Source: Plotosus lineatus
Lineage: Eukaryota > Chordata > Actinopteri > Siluriformes > Plotosidae
Assembly: GCA_024760905.1 (NCBI GenBank)
Contig: CM045729.1
Span: forward strand, 10,744,580 to 10,808,579
DNA: 64,000 nt
Direction: 5' to 3'
Below are positions 47,706 through 60,880 of the stretch, in pieces; position 1 is the first letter of the stretch; each line of letters starts with the position of its first letter. The notes under the pieces were generated by a model that saw only the letters and a list, made by a program, of their open reading frames with translations, was not told where the DNA came from and made no database searches. Both the position numbers and the translations under genes were made by a program.

Positions 47706-47743
47706 GAATAAGCATGAGTCCCGTCATGTACTTAAATGTTTGT

Positions 47744-50700
47744 TTAAACATCATAGATCTGATGGTTTTCATAGCTACTAATTGACTCTAGGGCTTGGTT
47801 AAAGTTATCCAAGAACCGTTGTGCAAAAGATATCAGCGGTTGACCCAATTGAGGGTAATGAAACCGTCCTGGGGCTCGCTTTAATCTTTCAGATTTTCTC
47901 ACATTGGGAGTTTCATTTGTTGTTTCAATTGTCTGTTCTGTTTGTTGGTCAATCACATCACCATTTTGCTCTGTGTCCACAATATTAACGTCTGGTCCTC
48001 CTTGTATTTGGTTTTCATCATCTCCTCCTTCCATGACATCTGAATGTGATTCCTCTTTGAGTAGTTCGGCCTCATTCTGATTTTCCTGTTCATTGTCCAT
48101 CTCGTCTGTGTCTGTCTCAACTGAAACTGTTGGGTGCAAGGAGGTATCCTTATTGAGTGAGAGTGGTTCATTTGAAATATCCGAGTTTGTTGTCTGGTTT
48201 CGTACATTTGATTGGTCTTGATTATTGTCATAAATCTTAATGAATGTCTGTTTCGATTGAAGGTTGTCCTGGCATGGGTTCATACTCCTCCTCTGATTCT
48301 GACAGATCTGTGTCCTGTGGTTCGGAAGGACTTTGTCGAGTTTTGCGTCTACGTGGAGGTTTTGGTCTTGTCTCAACTTCATCCTCAATGTCTGAGAGGT
48401 CACCACACGCAAGTAAAAGGTCTCGGTGAAGAGTTCTACTTGGACCATCACCTCTCTCTGGTCGAACCACATACACAGGAACATTTTCCATTTTCTTGAC
48501 AACACGGTACACCATGCGTTCCCATTTGTCGGCAAGTTTATGTTTATTGCGCAAACGGACATTTTTGACTAAAACTCTATCTCCTGCTTCAAGAGTGGAT
48601 TCTCTGACTTTCTTATCAAATCTGCTCTTATTGCGCTCTGCAACTTTTGGAGTTTACAAGGGCAATTTGGTAACTTTCTTCGAGTTTAGCCTTTAGACTG
48701 CGCACATACTGAGAATGGGATGCAGGTGAGTCCCCTGTAACGGGCAACCCAAAGGCAAGGTCAACTGGTAGCTTAGGCTTACGGCCAAACATCAACTCAT
48801 AAGGACTAAACCCAGTAACCTCACTCTTTGAACAGTTGTAGGCGTGTGTGAGAGGCTTGACAAAATCACGCCAATGAACTTTTGGTCATCCTTCAGAGTA
48901 CCTAACATACTAAGGAGGGTGCGATTGAATCGCTCTACAGGGTTACCCCTCGGGTGATAAGGACTGGTTCTCACTTTTTGATGCCTGTAATAGCACACAG
49001 TTCCTTAATCACATGTGACTCAAAATCCCTCCCTGGTCACTATGGAGGCGTTCGGGGAACCCGTAGTGAACCAAAAAGTTTTCCCAGAGATTTTTAGCCA
49101 CAGTGGTTGCCTTTTGATCACGCAGTGGGCAAGGCCACCGCATATTTCGTGAAAATGATCTGTGATGACTAAAACGTCCTTGGTACTCTTACTATCGGGC
49201 TCAATCGAAAGAAAGTCCATGCAGACCAATTCCATTGGTCGCGTGGTTTTAATATTAACTAAAGGCGCGGCCTTTTCAGGCAAGGACTTTCTTGAACACA
49301 ACGACCACAGTTCTTTATTTTGGTCTCAATGTCATGACCCATCTTAGGCCAATAAAATCTTGCTCTCACTAGTTCATGAGTCCTCTCCCACCCCATATGA
49401 CCCATGTCATCGTGGAGTAACTTTAGAACAGTGGGTCTAAGTGAGACAGGGAGTACAAGCTGGTAAGTTGTATCTGGGTCACATTGTCGTCTCCTGAACA
49501 AAAGGTCATCCCTCATTTCAAGACGTTTCCATTCTCGGAGCATCAGTTTTATTTCAAATGTTTCTCTGTTGTTATGTGGAACATCTGCTCCAGCTTCAAG
49601 TAACTGAATGACACGATTGATGCTTGGGTCAGATCTTTGTTGTTCTTTAAGCTCATGAGCAGAAAACAAGGGAACAGTTACTTGACCAGATGTTTCAGCA
49701 TCACTGTATACATCAGGAATTGCGTCAGCATTCATAGCCAAGGACTCAACAAGAATGACATGAGGTGAATCTTTGGTTTTCTCATTGAGAAAATGCTTGT
49801 GACATACTGCTGCAATAGTATCAGGACATAAATCACTACATCGAGGAGGAGATCCGAGAAGACGTGAGGTGAGTTGTTGTATTCGGTTCTCCTCTTCTAA
49901 TGTCACATAATCCGCAGCTAGTGTTTGGTGGGGCCTTCGTGATAGGCCATCTGCGTCCTGGTTAGCCTTTCCAGCTCTGTATTTGATTTGGAAATTGAAG
50001 GTGGATAGCGCTGCTAACCAGCGATAGCTAGCTGCATCAAGCTTTGCAGTGGTCAGAATGTATGTAAGCGGATTATTATCCGTTACAACTGTGAATTCAT
50101 TACCATAAAGGTAATCATGAAACTTTTCTACAATGGACCATTTCAGAGCTAGAAATTCTAGCTTATGAGCTGGATATCTGGTTTCGCTTGGTGTCAGCCC
50201 CCTACTGGCATAGGCTATGATGCGCATTTTACCACCTTGCTCTTGATAAAGAGCGGCACCTAGGCCTGTAGAGCTGGCGTCGGTATGCAGAACATATTGG
50301 AGCTTTGGATCTGCAAAGCCCAATACAGGAGAGGATGTTAATTTCTCCTTAATGCATTCAAAGGCTGACTGACAGGCAGATGTCCACCTCTCGGCAAAAG
50401 GTTCTCGAGGGTTGAAATACTTAGAAGTGTCGGTTCGTTTCTGGACTTTTCTATAAGGTGGGTAGCCACATGTAAGGTCGTTTAAGGGCCGAACTATCTT
50501 TGAATAATCTTTAACAAATCGGCGATAGTAGCCGGTGAACCCTAAAAACGACTTGAGTTGCTTCAAGTTTTGTGGCACTGGCCAGGTCTTAATGGCTGCT
50601 ACTTTTTCAGGATCTGTTTCTACGCCATTTTTTGAAACAATATGGCCTAAATATTTAACCGATGTCTGAAAAAGCGACATTTCTGGGGACAACTTTAAGC

Positions 50701-52326
50701 CATATTCACGAAGACGGTCCAAAACATGCTTTAGCCTCTGTTCGTGTTGCTCTAGGAGTCTGAGAAAACAATCAAATCGTCTAGGAAGACGAGCACCTCC
50801 TTAAGATTAATGTCTCCCATGCACCTCTCCATTAACCTCTGAAAGGTGCTGGGAGCATTTGTGATTCCCTGAGGCATTCGATTGAACTCATAAAACCCTA
50901 GGGGGCATACAAACGCTGTTTTGGCCTTATCTTCCTCATCCATCTCTATCTGGTAGTAGCCCGACTTTAAGTCCATGACAGAGAACCAGTTTGACCCAGA
51001 TAGAGCGGAGAAGGTCTCTTCAAGATTTGGTAACGCGTAAGCGTCTTTAACCGTTTGTACGTTAACCTTACGGTAGTCCACACAGAGACATACCTCACCC
51101 GTCTTTTTCTTAACTACAACGATGGGGGACGAAAGGGGATTCTGATGGTCTTATTACCCGGCATCGAGAAGCATTTTGAGGTGTTTCCTAACAGCTTCGT
51201 AGTCCTTTGGGTGAATAGGCCTCGATCTCTGTTTTATGGGTGTTTCGTCTTTAAGCTTGATTTTATGCTTAACTCTAGTGGCATGGCCAAAGTCAAGATC
51301 GTGGCATGCGAAGACATCACTGTAAGCACTCAGACTCTGTGTGATGCGACTTTTCCACTCCTCAGGCAGAGGTGAATTTTCAAAATCAAAGTCAACTGGT
51401 CCTTCGGTGATGAGGAGTCTGCAGACAAGCGACAACAACCTGCTGAGTTGGTATTGGACAGGTTTTGAGTTTCCAAGACTTGGTCTGCAACATGCAGTTC
51501 AGCAAGGACACAGTTGCCAGGAAGCATAATGTCATGATCGGTTTCATTTCTTATCCAAACAGGGTGCTTGTAAGGACTTTGACTTGGCACTGTGATAAGA
51601 CAGCAGTCAACAAAGATTCCACCTGGAAGGGCTGAGGACATTGGCTGCTCTACTACTGCCCATTTGTCTGTGAGTGGTGAACTTAAGTGGGCACAGCTTT
51701 CAAGACAGACCTTCTCGTGAGCTGGAATAACATAAGGTGTGTTGCCCCTCAGTGTCATTAGCCCAAGCTTCCCTGTGCTCTTTGTTTCGTATCTGTGCTC
51801 GAGGATTTTTAAAATCTGACTATAGCCATAGACAGCTGGTAGAATGGGAGTGTCTCGACAATGTTCCTCATATAAAACATCGAGGGCATTTGTACCAATT
51901 AACACTGGCAAGTCTGTGCTGGAGCGCAAATCAGGTACTATTAGAGCTAATGTAGAAATTTGAGGCTCAGACTCAACAAACTCTTTGGAAAACCAACTGG
52001 AACTTCTACATAGCCTAGATAAGGTACCGCCTGACCGTTTGCACCCTCAACATCTAGGTCACTGATCGGCTGGATTGGAAAGTCAACCAGGTGTCTCTGG
52101 TAAAAGGAGTGTGAAATAGTCGTAACTTGCGACCCTGAATCTAATAGAGAATTGCAGCTTACGCCAGCTATGTTTATATTAGCAGTGCACTTCTTACCTA
52201 TTAAGCCCTTGGGAAAGCTAGAATGGTGTTTACTCGTTAGCGTACAACTCTGTTTTGGCTGGGGTTTCTGAGTGGGACTTGTGTCGCTACTAGTTCCAGT
52301 TTGTCCCTCAACTGAAACAGGAACTA
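47744..52326 (-). pseudogene. pol: Gypsy-2 pol, broken
   Basis: Same domain order as Gypsy-1 pol on the minus strand: protease (LLDSGSQ near 52130), RT start interrupted by stops near 51151-51159, RT palm at 51081-50752 (FLDDLIVF), thumb, RNase H and integrase zinc finger in one long frame 50722-49259, integrase core in pieces 49301-48792, and acidic tail 48562-47744. Gypsy-2 is cleaner in the 50722-49259 segment and in the tail. It has private frame changes near 50755, 49110-49140 and 48640-48660. The breaks near 51155, 49290 and 49030 coincide with those of Gypsy-1. Not functional as read. Confidence 0.86.
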
Positions 52327-52333
52327 GTTTAAA
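52289..52333 (-). promoter_or_regulatory. Candidate -1 frameshift signal, Gypsy-2
   Basis: On the minus strand TTTAAAC directly precedes the gag TAG, with the same 9-bp stem arms actagttcc/ggaactagt downstream. Identical in layout to 7679-7723. Confidence 0.62.
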
Positions 52334-53978
52334 TCAGTGTTACATTGGTTCTCCCAAGCCTTTTGTTTTGACCTAAGCTCTTTGCGCTTAGCTTCAACAG
52401 CTTTGGGGTTTGGGTCACTGTCACAAGAGGGGACTATATGGCCATCCTCGCCACAGTTAAAGCAGAACCATGGGCGAGGCTTTTGTTACCTTTTCCAAAG
52501 CTTTCACTTTTCGGGCGGTGAGTTCTGTGTTTGTGTCCCTTTCCGCTGTTGTTTCTTTGCAACTTTGGGGGACTTTGTCTGAGGTTTCTTTTCAACTGTC
52601 TCTTCCATGGACGCTTTTAAGTAAGTTAACTGTTCTTGCAGTTGAGCAATTTGGTTCTGCAGTTTCTTGGTAGACGTTTTACTAGAATTGTCTGCAGCAG
52701 CAGCTTGAAACTCAGTGTCTGCATAAACATTTAAAGGGTTGGACAGTACCTTTACTTTTGAAAGTCCTAAGTGCTGCTTCATGCAGTGGACTTAGCTGCT
52801 TGTTTATCCTCCTCTGTTCGCAGCAACGAAAGAAGTTCAGAAAAGGTAGGTGGGCTGGATTTCTTTTGTTCTAGATGGAGGCTGGCAATTAGGTTATCAT
52901 CCCAGCACCCCCAACAGAACTGTTTTAAAAGCTGTCGATCAAAATCACTGACTGTAACGCCTCCCCCTTTAGCAACTTTGCTTAATGTAGTCTGGAGCCG
53001 GTGCAAGTATGTTGAAGGTTTTTCTCCGGCATTTTGGTTTGTGCTCAAAAATTTCACAAACAGCTCATCAGTATCATCTACATTCCCGTATGCAGAATCG
53101 AGCAAGCTCAAAAAGTCTTTTGGGCTGGACAAGGGGCCCAAATGTTTGACAGTATTGGCGGCTGGTGGTAAGAGACTTTCAATAATTTTTCTTACTACCT
53201 GTCTTTCAGAAACAGAAGAGTCGGCAAGATAAAACTCAACATGACTGCGCCAAGTGTCATAATCTACTTCCGTATTAGGGCACGGAAATTTTCCGGAGAA
53301 CGACCTGAACTTGGAAGAGTTCAGATAAGTTTGGGACGTGTCAGCACTTTTGACAATGTGCTCGACAATCACCCTCTGGACTTCAGAGGTGCTCAAGTGT
53401 TCGGGATTTAAAATAGGAGTTGGTCTGCTGTTGATTGGAGAACTGGGAATATCAGAGTTTGAGGTAGTTGTGAGAGTTTCCCTATTTGTTTGTGTCACAA
53501 CAGAATCACCTGTTAAACTTTCAGTTACTGGAGTAGCGTCAGTGGAAGCTATACCTTCACTTTCAGCAGCAGAGGCCTGAAGTTTGTTAAGTTCACCAAG
53601 CAACAGTTTCTCATAATCTATTCCGCTTGCTTTGGCAATTCCCTTTAAATCAAAGAGAAAAGACTTGGTCAGATCAGCTGTTAACTTATCACTATAAAGT
53701 GGGGGTAAGAGCTGAATTTTGTGAACAACCTTTGGGTCAGATGTTGCTCTTTGACATGGTAGTTCAGCCTGAATTGACTCAATAGCAGTGCCATACTCAA
53801 ACTCAACTACGGCTGTATTTTCAAAGTCAGGGTCAGAAGTAGTAAGTTTCACTGTTCGTGTAATAGAACCATACATTTCTAAAAACTTAATAACTTCTTC
53901 ATCAGTCTCAGTACCAGAAAAACCACTAATTAATACAGCATTTGGTACTTTGATACCTTCACGTTCAATGATATCCAT
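52324..53978 (-). pseudogene. gag: Gypsy-2 gag, PNMA-like Gag with CCHC knuckle
   Basis: ATG at 53978. The open frame runs through the RRM-like N-terminus, the variable Ser/Thr linker and the capsid-like region to 52779 without the internal stop that breaks Gypsy-1. It is then interrupted by a 1-bp change near 52783 and by further indels near 52480-52510, just before the zinc knuckle (CFNCGEDGHIVPSC, about 52430-52475). The stop at 52324-52326 is preceded by the same TTTAAAC heptamer as in Gypsy-1. It is the better of the two gag copies for comparing the N-terminal domain. Confidence 0.85.
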
Positions 53979-54073
53979 ATTTCTTTTGTGGGAAAAGTTG
54001 TACAAAAACTGTCATAAAACTGCCAAACTGTATGCCAAATTATTAATTTAGAGGCAAAATGTAGCCAAAACTC

Positions 54074-54091
54074 CTCCTGGCTGGCTCGCCA
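54074..54091 (-). promoter_or_regulatory. Putative primer-binding site of Gypsy-2
   Basis: Minus-strand TGGCGAGCC begins six bases inside the 5' LTR boundary, identical to the Gypsy-1 site. Confidence 0.55.
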
Positions 54092-54097
54092 CTTTGA

Positions 54098-55215
54098 TGT
54101 AACACCAGCTTGATATAGCTGTGCTAGATTTTATACTAGGTTCTGGAGGAGTAAAATGAATTGTGGAGATTTGAATTTGAACAGCCGGCAGATTTATTAC
54201 AATTAACAATACTACAAGAAACAGTGCAAACAATATTGTAGAACTTTCTTTACAAATTAAAAATAAAATAAAATAAGCTTAAATCTCTATGGTTTGATTC
54301 GTGTGAACCCGGGAGTCTTTTCCAGGATTGTGATCCGTTTGGGATAAAGGTGTTTTTATCTATTCTTATCTGGGATCCTGTGATTTGAAGTGGTTGGGTC
54401 TGTAGATCTACTCTCGCATCCAGAGAACAGTTGGCCACACTGCTTCTGGATCCACCAAGAGTTCTCACTGGATTTGGCTCGCCATCCGTGTCGAAACCAG
54501 CTTCCAGATCAAATCCAGATCCACTAAAACCAGTCTGCACATGCAGTACAGACACAATAAATAAAATATTTAACAACAATAATTCCTAAATAAAATGACA
54601 AAAGTGCATGAAAGGCACTGAATGGAATGTAATACAAAACAAAACAGCTTATCTGCACTACTTTAGTGCATTAGCAAAAGTGCTTTCAACAAAACATTTA
54701 GAAAAATAAAATGTAAGGTTCATTTTGTGCACAGTACAATCTTTGTTATGTACTCCGACTGGTCTTAGCCTTTTAAAGACAAAAATAGTGCACACAGCTT
54801 TAAAAGTCACCACGTGTAAAGTTAGCATAGGTTCACCACGTGTAAAGTTAGCATAGGTTCTTAAACTAGCTTCATATTGCAATGACTCACCGGAGTTTCC
54901 AAGAAACAAACACTCTCCACCCGGTTTGATTCAGAGAGAACAAAACACATACAAGGCTCTGAAAAGCACACAAACTTAGTTAAACTTGTTAAAAGTTCAC
55001 TTAATCACATTTTTTGATCGTTGACTCACTCGTGTCGCTTTTCGAGGGCTCTGTATGCGTCCTGCTCCTTACGCTCTCCTACACGCTCTGCTGGTCGCAT
55101 GCAGCACGTGCCTATGACGCGCTCAAGGGGACTAGGAAACTAGTGCTTTCAGGGAGTGTTGGAAACTAGGGTTTTTTCCAATAAAATTAGTAACCATGTG
55201 TTTACCTGTGTTACA
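54098..55215 (-). repeat. Gypsy-2 5' LTR
   Basis: 1,118 bp, near identical to 46572-47693, including the internal 24-bp duplication at about 54810-54860. Confidence 0.9.
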
Positions 55216-55219
55216 CTGC

Positions 55220-55406
55220 GATGTGCTGAAGCCGCAGAAACTGAAGCACGAACTGTATGTGTAGACACATACATACATATATGCATATATACACACACAC
55301 ATGTATACATATATATATCTTCTTTTCCTTTCGGCTTTTCCCTTCAGGGGTCGCCACAGCGAATCATCTGCCTCCATCTCACCCTGTACTTTGCATCTTC
55401 TTCTCT

Positions 55407-55480
<74 letters not shown>

Positions 55481-55481
55481 G

Positions 55482-55522
<41 letters not shown>
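55220..55522. repeat. RTE LINE 3' end (minus) with (TA)n and (GA)n
   Basis: LINE 3' end at 55318-55410, (TA)n 55411-55477, (GA)n 55486-55522. Orthologous to 26640-26880. Confidence 0.8.
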
Positions 55523-55524
<2 letters not shown>

Positions 55525-56070
55525 CCGATTGCTGCAGCCTCTGCTGTAAAGCGGAGCTTTGGAGTTTTTACTGGTCTGTCTTGGAGAAGATGGCGCTAAG
55601 CCACTCAGCAAAGCTATGAATTTACCAATCTATGTTCCAATCCTCAGCTATGATCACGAGCTTTAGGTAACCAAAATAACAAGATTGCTGATACAAGAAA
55701 TGAGCTTCTGTCACCGGGTGGCGAGGCTCTCCTTTCGAGATCGGGTGAGAGGCTCAGCCATCCAGGGGGAGCTTGGAGTAGAATCACTGCTCCTCCACGT
55801 TGAGAGGAGCCAGTTGAGGTGGCTCAGGCATCTGGTATGAATGCTTCCCGAACGCCACGCTGGTGTGGTGTTTCGGGCATGTCCAACCAGAAGAGACCCT
55901 GGGGTCCACCTAGAACATGCTGGAGGGCTTATGTCTCTCAGATCGTCTGGGAACACCTTGCAGTCCCCAGAGAAGAGCTGGAGGAAGTAGATGGGGAGAG
56001 GGACGTCTGGACCTCACTGTTTAGGCTGCTGCCCTCGCGACACAACCCTGGATTAAGTGGAAGACAGGCA
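55523..56070 (+). pseudogene. Rex3-like RTE LINE 3' fragment, unit 2
   Basis: Orthologue of 26880-27432 with the same degraded motifs (IAAASAVKRSF; SFRDRVRGSAIQGELGVESLLLHVERSQLRWL; GERDVWTSLFRLLPS). Confidence 0.8.
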
Positions 56071-57216
56071 TGTGACTTTTCCACGAATTTGCAGAATTCA
56101 GATTTTTTCAATGGCCCAGTTAAAAAAAAAATCAAAATTTTCCACACCAAATATGTCAAAATAATCTTTTCCGCTTTTATTCCGTTCCGAGTTTTGCATA
56201 AAATGACCGCTCTTGAAACATAACTGCTGATTGGCTGATGGCTTTCTAATAGCCAATCACTGATGTTGAAACACGTACGTAGACATTCGCACCACTTCCG
56301 ATCTGTCCAGATATCAAAAGCATGTCGGGGAAAGAAAAAAAAAGATTCTGCTCGAATCAAAGAAATAGACAAAATCGTGAAAAACAATTTTAGGTGGGAA
56401 TGGATGGAAAAAGAAAGCATTCAATTGCCGGAACATTTGGTGTTCAAGCGAAGAACCCAGAACCTTACGGACTTAACTCTTTGTTTGCAGTTCGACCAGA
56501 AACTTCCGTGCAAAGAAAAGAGCCAGTGAAACAATCAGTTCCTGTCACAAGATCGAGGAGTAAATTATTGTAAATGCATGTTTTAGGTGTAGGACGTTCA
56601 TGTGTGGGCAGTGGTGGTCTAGTGGTATAAGGCGCCGGATCGCTGATCCAAAGGTTGGGGGTTCGTGTCCCACTCTCCACAAGGTTGTCACTGTCCCCCC
56701 CAGTGCAGCTAACTGGGTTATCAAAGGCCGGCCATGTCTCTCACTGTCTATGGTGTGATGCATGTAAAAGAACCATTGCTGACTTTCGACAAGAGTAGGC
56801 TGCAAAGCCGTCAGCGTGTTTCCGCCCTGCGATGGCCTGGCGAGCTGTCCAGGATGTACTCTGCCCTTGCCCTGAGTTGGCTGGGATGGGCACCTAATTA
56901 GGATGAAGCGGTTACAGAAAATGAACTGAACTGAATGTTCATGTGTTTATTCTGTGAACTGAATCAAATGAGCCGACTCGATGGTCACTGAACCATTTTT
57001 CTGCTGTTTAGAATAAATAAATTATTGCCGCATTAACGCAAGAGTTTTTCGTGATTAACTGATGTAAATAGGCATTGTTATTAATTGTTTCTGAACAGCA
57101 GCGGGAGTGTGTGCTCGTGTAATTAGCTCATTAATATTGGAAATGTAAAAATATGAATCTTAGACTCGACCGAAACGCCTCAGCATCCAGAAAAACAAAC
57201 TTTCGAAGGCAGCCTC
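56071..57216. repeat. Spacer with complete family-1 SINE, unit 2
   Basis: 56607-56935 is a SINE with A-box 'tggtctagtggt' and B-box-like 'ggttcgtgtcc'. Its tail ('gatggcctggcgagctgtccaggatg...aggatgaagcgg') differs from the copy at 25805. It is inserted in AT-rich spacer where unit 1 has none. The small unrecognised reading frame of 27689 recurs near 56322. Confidence 0.7.
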
Positions 57217-57340
57217 TGTCATGTCGTCATAAACAGAACCGGAAGTAATAATAAAGCGAGTGGTCTTGAAACCAAAGTTGTGTGTGTGTCTTCACGTGTT
57301 AGAGCAGTTATAGAAGCCGTAATGATCGCGAGCAGGAGGG

Positions 57341-58091
57341 CATTCGGTGGAAAGCATGGATAGAGGAATTTGAGGCATGCGCTGATAGTAAAGCACTATT
57401 TGTTGTGGAAGGAAGGGCAGATAATCAGGCACAGAGGCATTCATTACTGCTGTATACAGCGGGAGCTGGACTTAGAAGTGTTTTCAAAACTCTGCCAGAC
57501 CAGGGTGAGTCTCAAGAATATTTTCAGGCAATAACCGCTCTGAAGACACACTTGACTGTGAAACCAAACATAATTTATCAATGCCACATCTTCAGAAAAA
57601 TGAAGCAAACTGATGAAACTGTGTCACAGTATGTCACTAGATTACGTGCAGCAGCTGAGGGCTGTGATTACAATGATGTTGACTACCAAATTCGTGATCA
57701 GGTGGTGGAAAACTGCAAGTCTGACCAGTTGAGACGTAAGTTCCTGGAAAAGGGAGATGAACTTTCATTCAGCTTAATGTTGAAAATGTCTGCAACGTTT
57801 GAAGCTGTTGAAGAACAGATGAAAGAAATGAATGTAAAAGGGGGCCAATGCAAACGTGTTCAAAGAATAAAGGAACATAAATCAGTCAAATACAGTCAGC
57901 AGACAGGGCAAAACGATAATGCCTGTTTCTATTGTGGAAAAGTCGGTCACTATGGTAGAGATCCGACCTGTCCAGCAAGAGGTCAACAGTGTCAAAGGTG
58001 TAAGGGATTTGATCACTTTGCTTCAAAGTGTTACACTGACTCATCCAGAAAACCCCACACAAAAGAAAAACGGGATAAAAAGTGGCTTTAG
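57341..58091 (+). pseudogene. gag: gag of short-LTR element, unit 2, start deleted
   Basis: The frame is open from the deletion boundary to 58091 and carries the capsid-like region and both zinc knuckles (CFYCGKVGHYGRDPTC, CQRCKGFDHFASKC). The ATG present in unit 1 at 28502 is gone; the only remaining start would be internal. Compared with unit 1 there are scattered substitutions but no additional stop. Confidence 0.82.
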
Positions 58092-60537
58092 TAACAGGAA
58101 AAATGGTAGGAAACCACATGGCCGTAGCGCTGTAAAGCACTTGGAGGCTGAGAAGGTGAATAGTGATAGTGAAGAGCAGGAAAGTGAAAGGTATGTTTTC
58201 AGCATGAGAAGTAATGTGCACAGAATGAACAGAGTGAGGAGTGATAGCAGTGAAGTCATTCCCGTGTCAGTGGGTGGAGTTGATATGGACATTATTGTTG
58301 ACTCTGGCAACAATAGCAACATCATCGACCGTGATTTGTGGAACTACCTGAAGTCGAAGAGTATCAAATGTGTGTCGAAGAAAGGAAGTAGGCAGTTGTT
58401 TCCATATGCCAGTTCAACACCACTGAAAACCCTGGGAACATTCAATGCAGAAATTGTAGCTGGGAATTACAGGGCACATGCTTGGTTCACTGTGATAGAT
58501 GGCAGTGCAGAACCAATTCTCAGCAAGGAAACCGCTATGAAACTTGGCGCACTAAAGATTGGACTGAATATCAACTCAGTGCGTTCCTTGCCAGAGATTC
58601 CCAACTGTCTGAACAAGTACCCTGATGTATTCCATGGACGAGGAAAAATGAAAAGTCGGCAGATCAAGCTTAAAATTAATCCTGAAATAAAGCCGATCGC
58701 TCAACCAATGCAACGCGTCCCGTTTGGGCTGCGTGAAAAGGTCAAAGCCAAAGTCCAAGAGCTCATTGCAAAAGACATCATTGAGCCAGTTGAAGAACCT
58801 ATACTACTATAGAGTAACCGCGAAGACCAAAGTCATAGCAGACGCCAGTCCTGTTGGTCTCGGAGCGGTCCTGGCACAAAAACGAACCGATGCAAATTGG
58901 CGAATCATCTCATATGCAAGTCGTTCACTCAGCAATGTAGAACGCAGGTATTCACAGACTGAAAAAGCTCTCACCTTAGTTTGGGCGTGTGAGAAGTTTC
59001 ATCCATACATATACGGGATATCTTTTGAGCTGGTCACTGACCACAAGCCTTTACTCTACTCCTCACCAAAATCGAAACCTTGCGCTAGGATAAAGCGTTG
59101 GGTCCTGCGTCTGCAACAGTACGACTTCAAAGTAGTTGTGTATGCACCAGGGAAGAGCAACATTGCTGATCCACTGTCCAGATTGTTGAAGGAACGGTTT
59201 GTGAAACCTCTAGCCATTTCATGTAGTGCTGAAAAGTATATGAGGTTTGTTGCAGTGAACGCAACGCCTCAGGCTGTTACGATGAGCTGGAAATTGTGCG
59301 ACAGTGTATCGATTCTGGTGATTGGAATCATTGTGAATTGAAGCAGTATGTGATTGTGAGTTCAGAATTGTGCTGTGGAGGGAAGATGGTGCTGCGAGGT
59401 AGTCGCATAGTAATTCCCAAGTGTTTGAGACCCAGAGTCTTGTCACTAGCACATGAAGGGCATCTTGGTGTTGTGGGCACGAAACAGAATTTGAGATCTA
59501 AAGTGTGGTGGCCGAACATGGATAAGGAGGTGGAAAAGTTCTGTAAAACATGTCATGGTTGTCAGTTGGTAAGCAAGCCAAGTCCTCCAGAACCGATTCA
59601 GACCACAGTGCTCCCTTCAAAGCCTTGGGAGAACTTAGCAATGGATTTCTTGGGGCCATTACCTTCAGGTGAATCAATCCTAGTTGTTATTGACTATTAC
59701 AGTCGATATTATGAATACAAGGTCATGCAATCAACCACTGCACAGAAAACTGTAGATGCTCTCAAAAGCATGTTCTCCAGACATGGGTTACTGGTATCAA
59801 TCCACTCCGACAACGGTCCTCGGTTTATATCAGAGACAATGAGAGACTATCTCAGGGACAATGGCATTGAACACCATCGTGTCATCCCTCGTTGTGCCCA
59901 AGCGAATGGAGAGGTGGAGAGACAAAATCAGTCTCTTGTGAAGAGATTGAAGATTGCTCATGCAACAAAACAGAACTGGAAAGATGCATTGCAGGTATAT
60001 GTCACTCAGTACCGGGCAACGCCTCACAGTGACGGGGAGAAGCTCAGCGGAACTATCATTTGGAAGGAAGATGAGAACAAAGTTGCCTGTTCTCATTCCT
60101 GAATCTGTCGACTACGAGGTTCGTGATCGAGATACTGAAAAGAAAGGACTGTCAAAGTTATATGCAGATGAAAAACGCCATGTCGTCCACTCCCAGATTG
60201 TCCCAGGAGATCAGGTACACCTTTCTTACCAACACCAGTCCAAGTTGTTTCCAAGACAGGAAACATGGTGACAGTGCAGAATGAGGAAGGTGCTCAGTAT
60301 AAACGTAACAGTTCTCATGTGAAACCGTATCAGTCACAGACAGAAAATCTGTCTGAACCAGAGCATGCAGACAGTGTCCAAGTTGAGGACAATGAAAGGT
60401 GCCAAACAGAGACTATGAACCTCAGGAGATCGAACAGACAAAAGTCTGTCCCAAAGAAGTTTGATGACTTTGTGATGCTTGACTCGTCAGGAAGTTCACC
60501 AGTATTCATCATTACGCTGATGTTTTCTAGTCAATGA
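58071..60537 (+). pseudogene. pol: pol of short-LTR element with RT palm deleted, unit 2
   Basis: Protease (IIVDSGNNSNIID), the RT N-terminal stub ending EPVEEP at about 58797, then directly RNase H (VIADASPVGLGAVL, LVTDHKP, IADPLSRLL) in a frame open to 59341. Integrase follows in an overlapping frame 59296-60102 with a complete HHCC finger (HEGHLG...CKTCHGC) and the D, D, E core positions (MDFLGPL, SDNGPRF, ANGEVERQN). A 2-bp difference from unit 1 near 60027 then breaks the frame. A tail continues to 60537. Retained integrase without RT would be unusual for an autonomous element. Confidence 0.83.
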
Positions 60538-60743
60538 TGCTGAGAGTTAGTTTGCATGTGTAGAACCTGAAGTAATTCTTAAGTATTTGTTTATAAACTA
60601 TTTCATAGTTTAGAGGTTTGATTTGCGAGTTCATATTTATCCAGAATTGACATTTATTTTTGGATGTTTTAAGCTATTTAAGTTATTTGTTGTATTATTT
60701 GATGTGACGAAGTATTAACTGCATTTCTCTGAAAAGGGAGGGA

Positions 60744-60875
60744 TGTCGAGTTGTCATAAACGGAACCGGAAGTATTAATAAAGCGAGTGGTCTTGAAACA
60801 GAAGTTGTGTGTGTGAGTCTTCACGTGTTAGAGCGGTTATAGAAGCCGTATTGACAGCAAGCAGGAGAGTTTACA
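60744..60875 (+). repeat. Short-LTR element 3' LTR, unit 2
   Basis: 132 bp, near identical to 31893-32024. Confidence 0.85.
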
Positions 60876-60880
60876 GCCTC

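Larger units (their letters stand above)
46572..55215 (-). mobile_element. Gypsy-2: full-length Ty3/Gypsy-type LTR retrotransposon
   Basis: An 8,644-bp element on the minus strand, same family as Gypsy-1, with 1.12-kb LTRs and target duplication ctgc (46568-46571 and 55216-55219). Unit 1 keeps the empty site at about 26615-26625 ('aaacctgcgatg'). LTR differences are few (for example 46767 against 54293 and small indels), so the insertion is recent. It is an independent insertion: the site, orientation and target duplication all differ from Gypsy-1. Coding regions carry frameshifts, three at the same places as in Gypsy-1. No envelope gene. Confidence 0.92.
57217..60875 (+). mobile_element. Short-LTR Gypsy-type element lacking the RT core, unit 2
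   Basis: The same insertion as 28304-32024: target duplication gcctc at 57212-57216 and 60876-60880, right LTR 60744-60875 (132 bp). A deletion of about 140 bp at 57340/57341 removes the end of the left LTR, the primer site and the gag start. The RT palm deletion is shared with unit 1, so it predates the duplication. Integrase is better preserved here. Confidence 0.88.
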
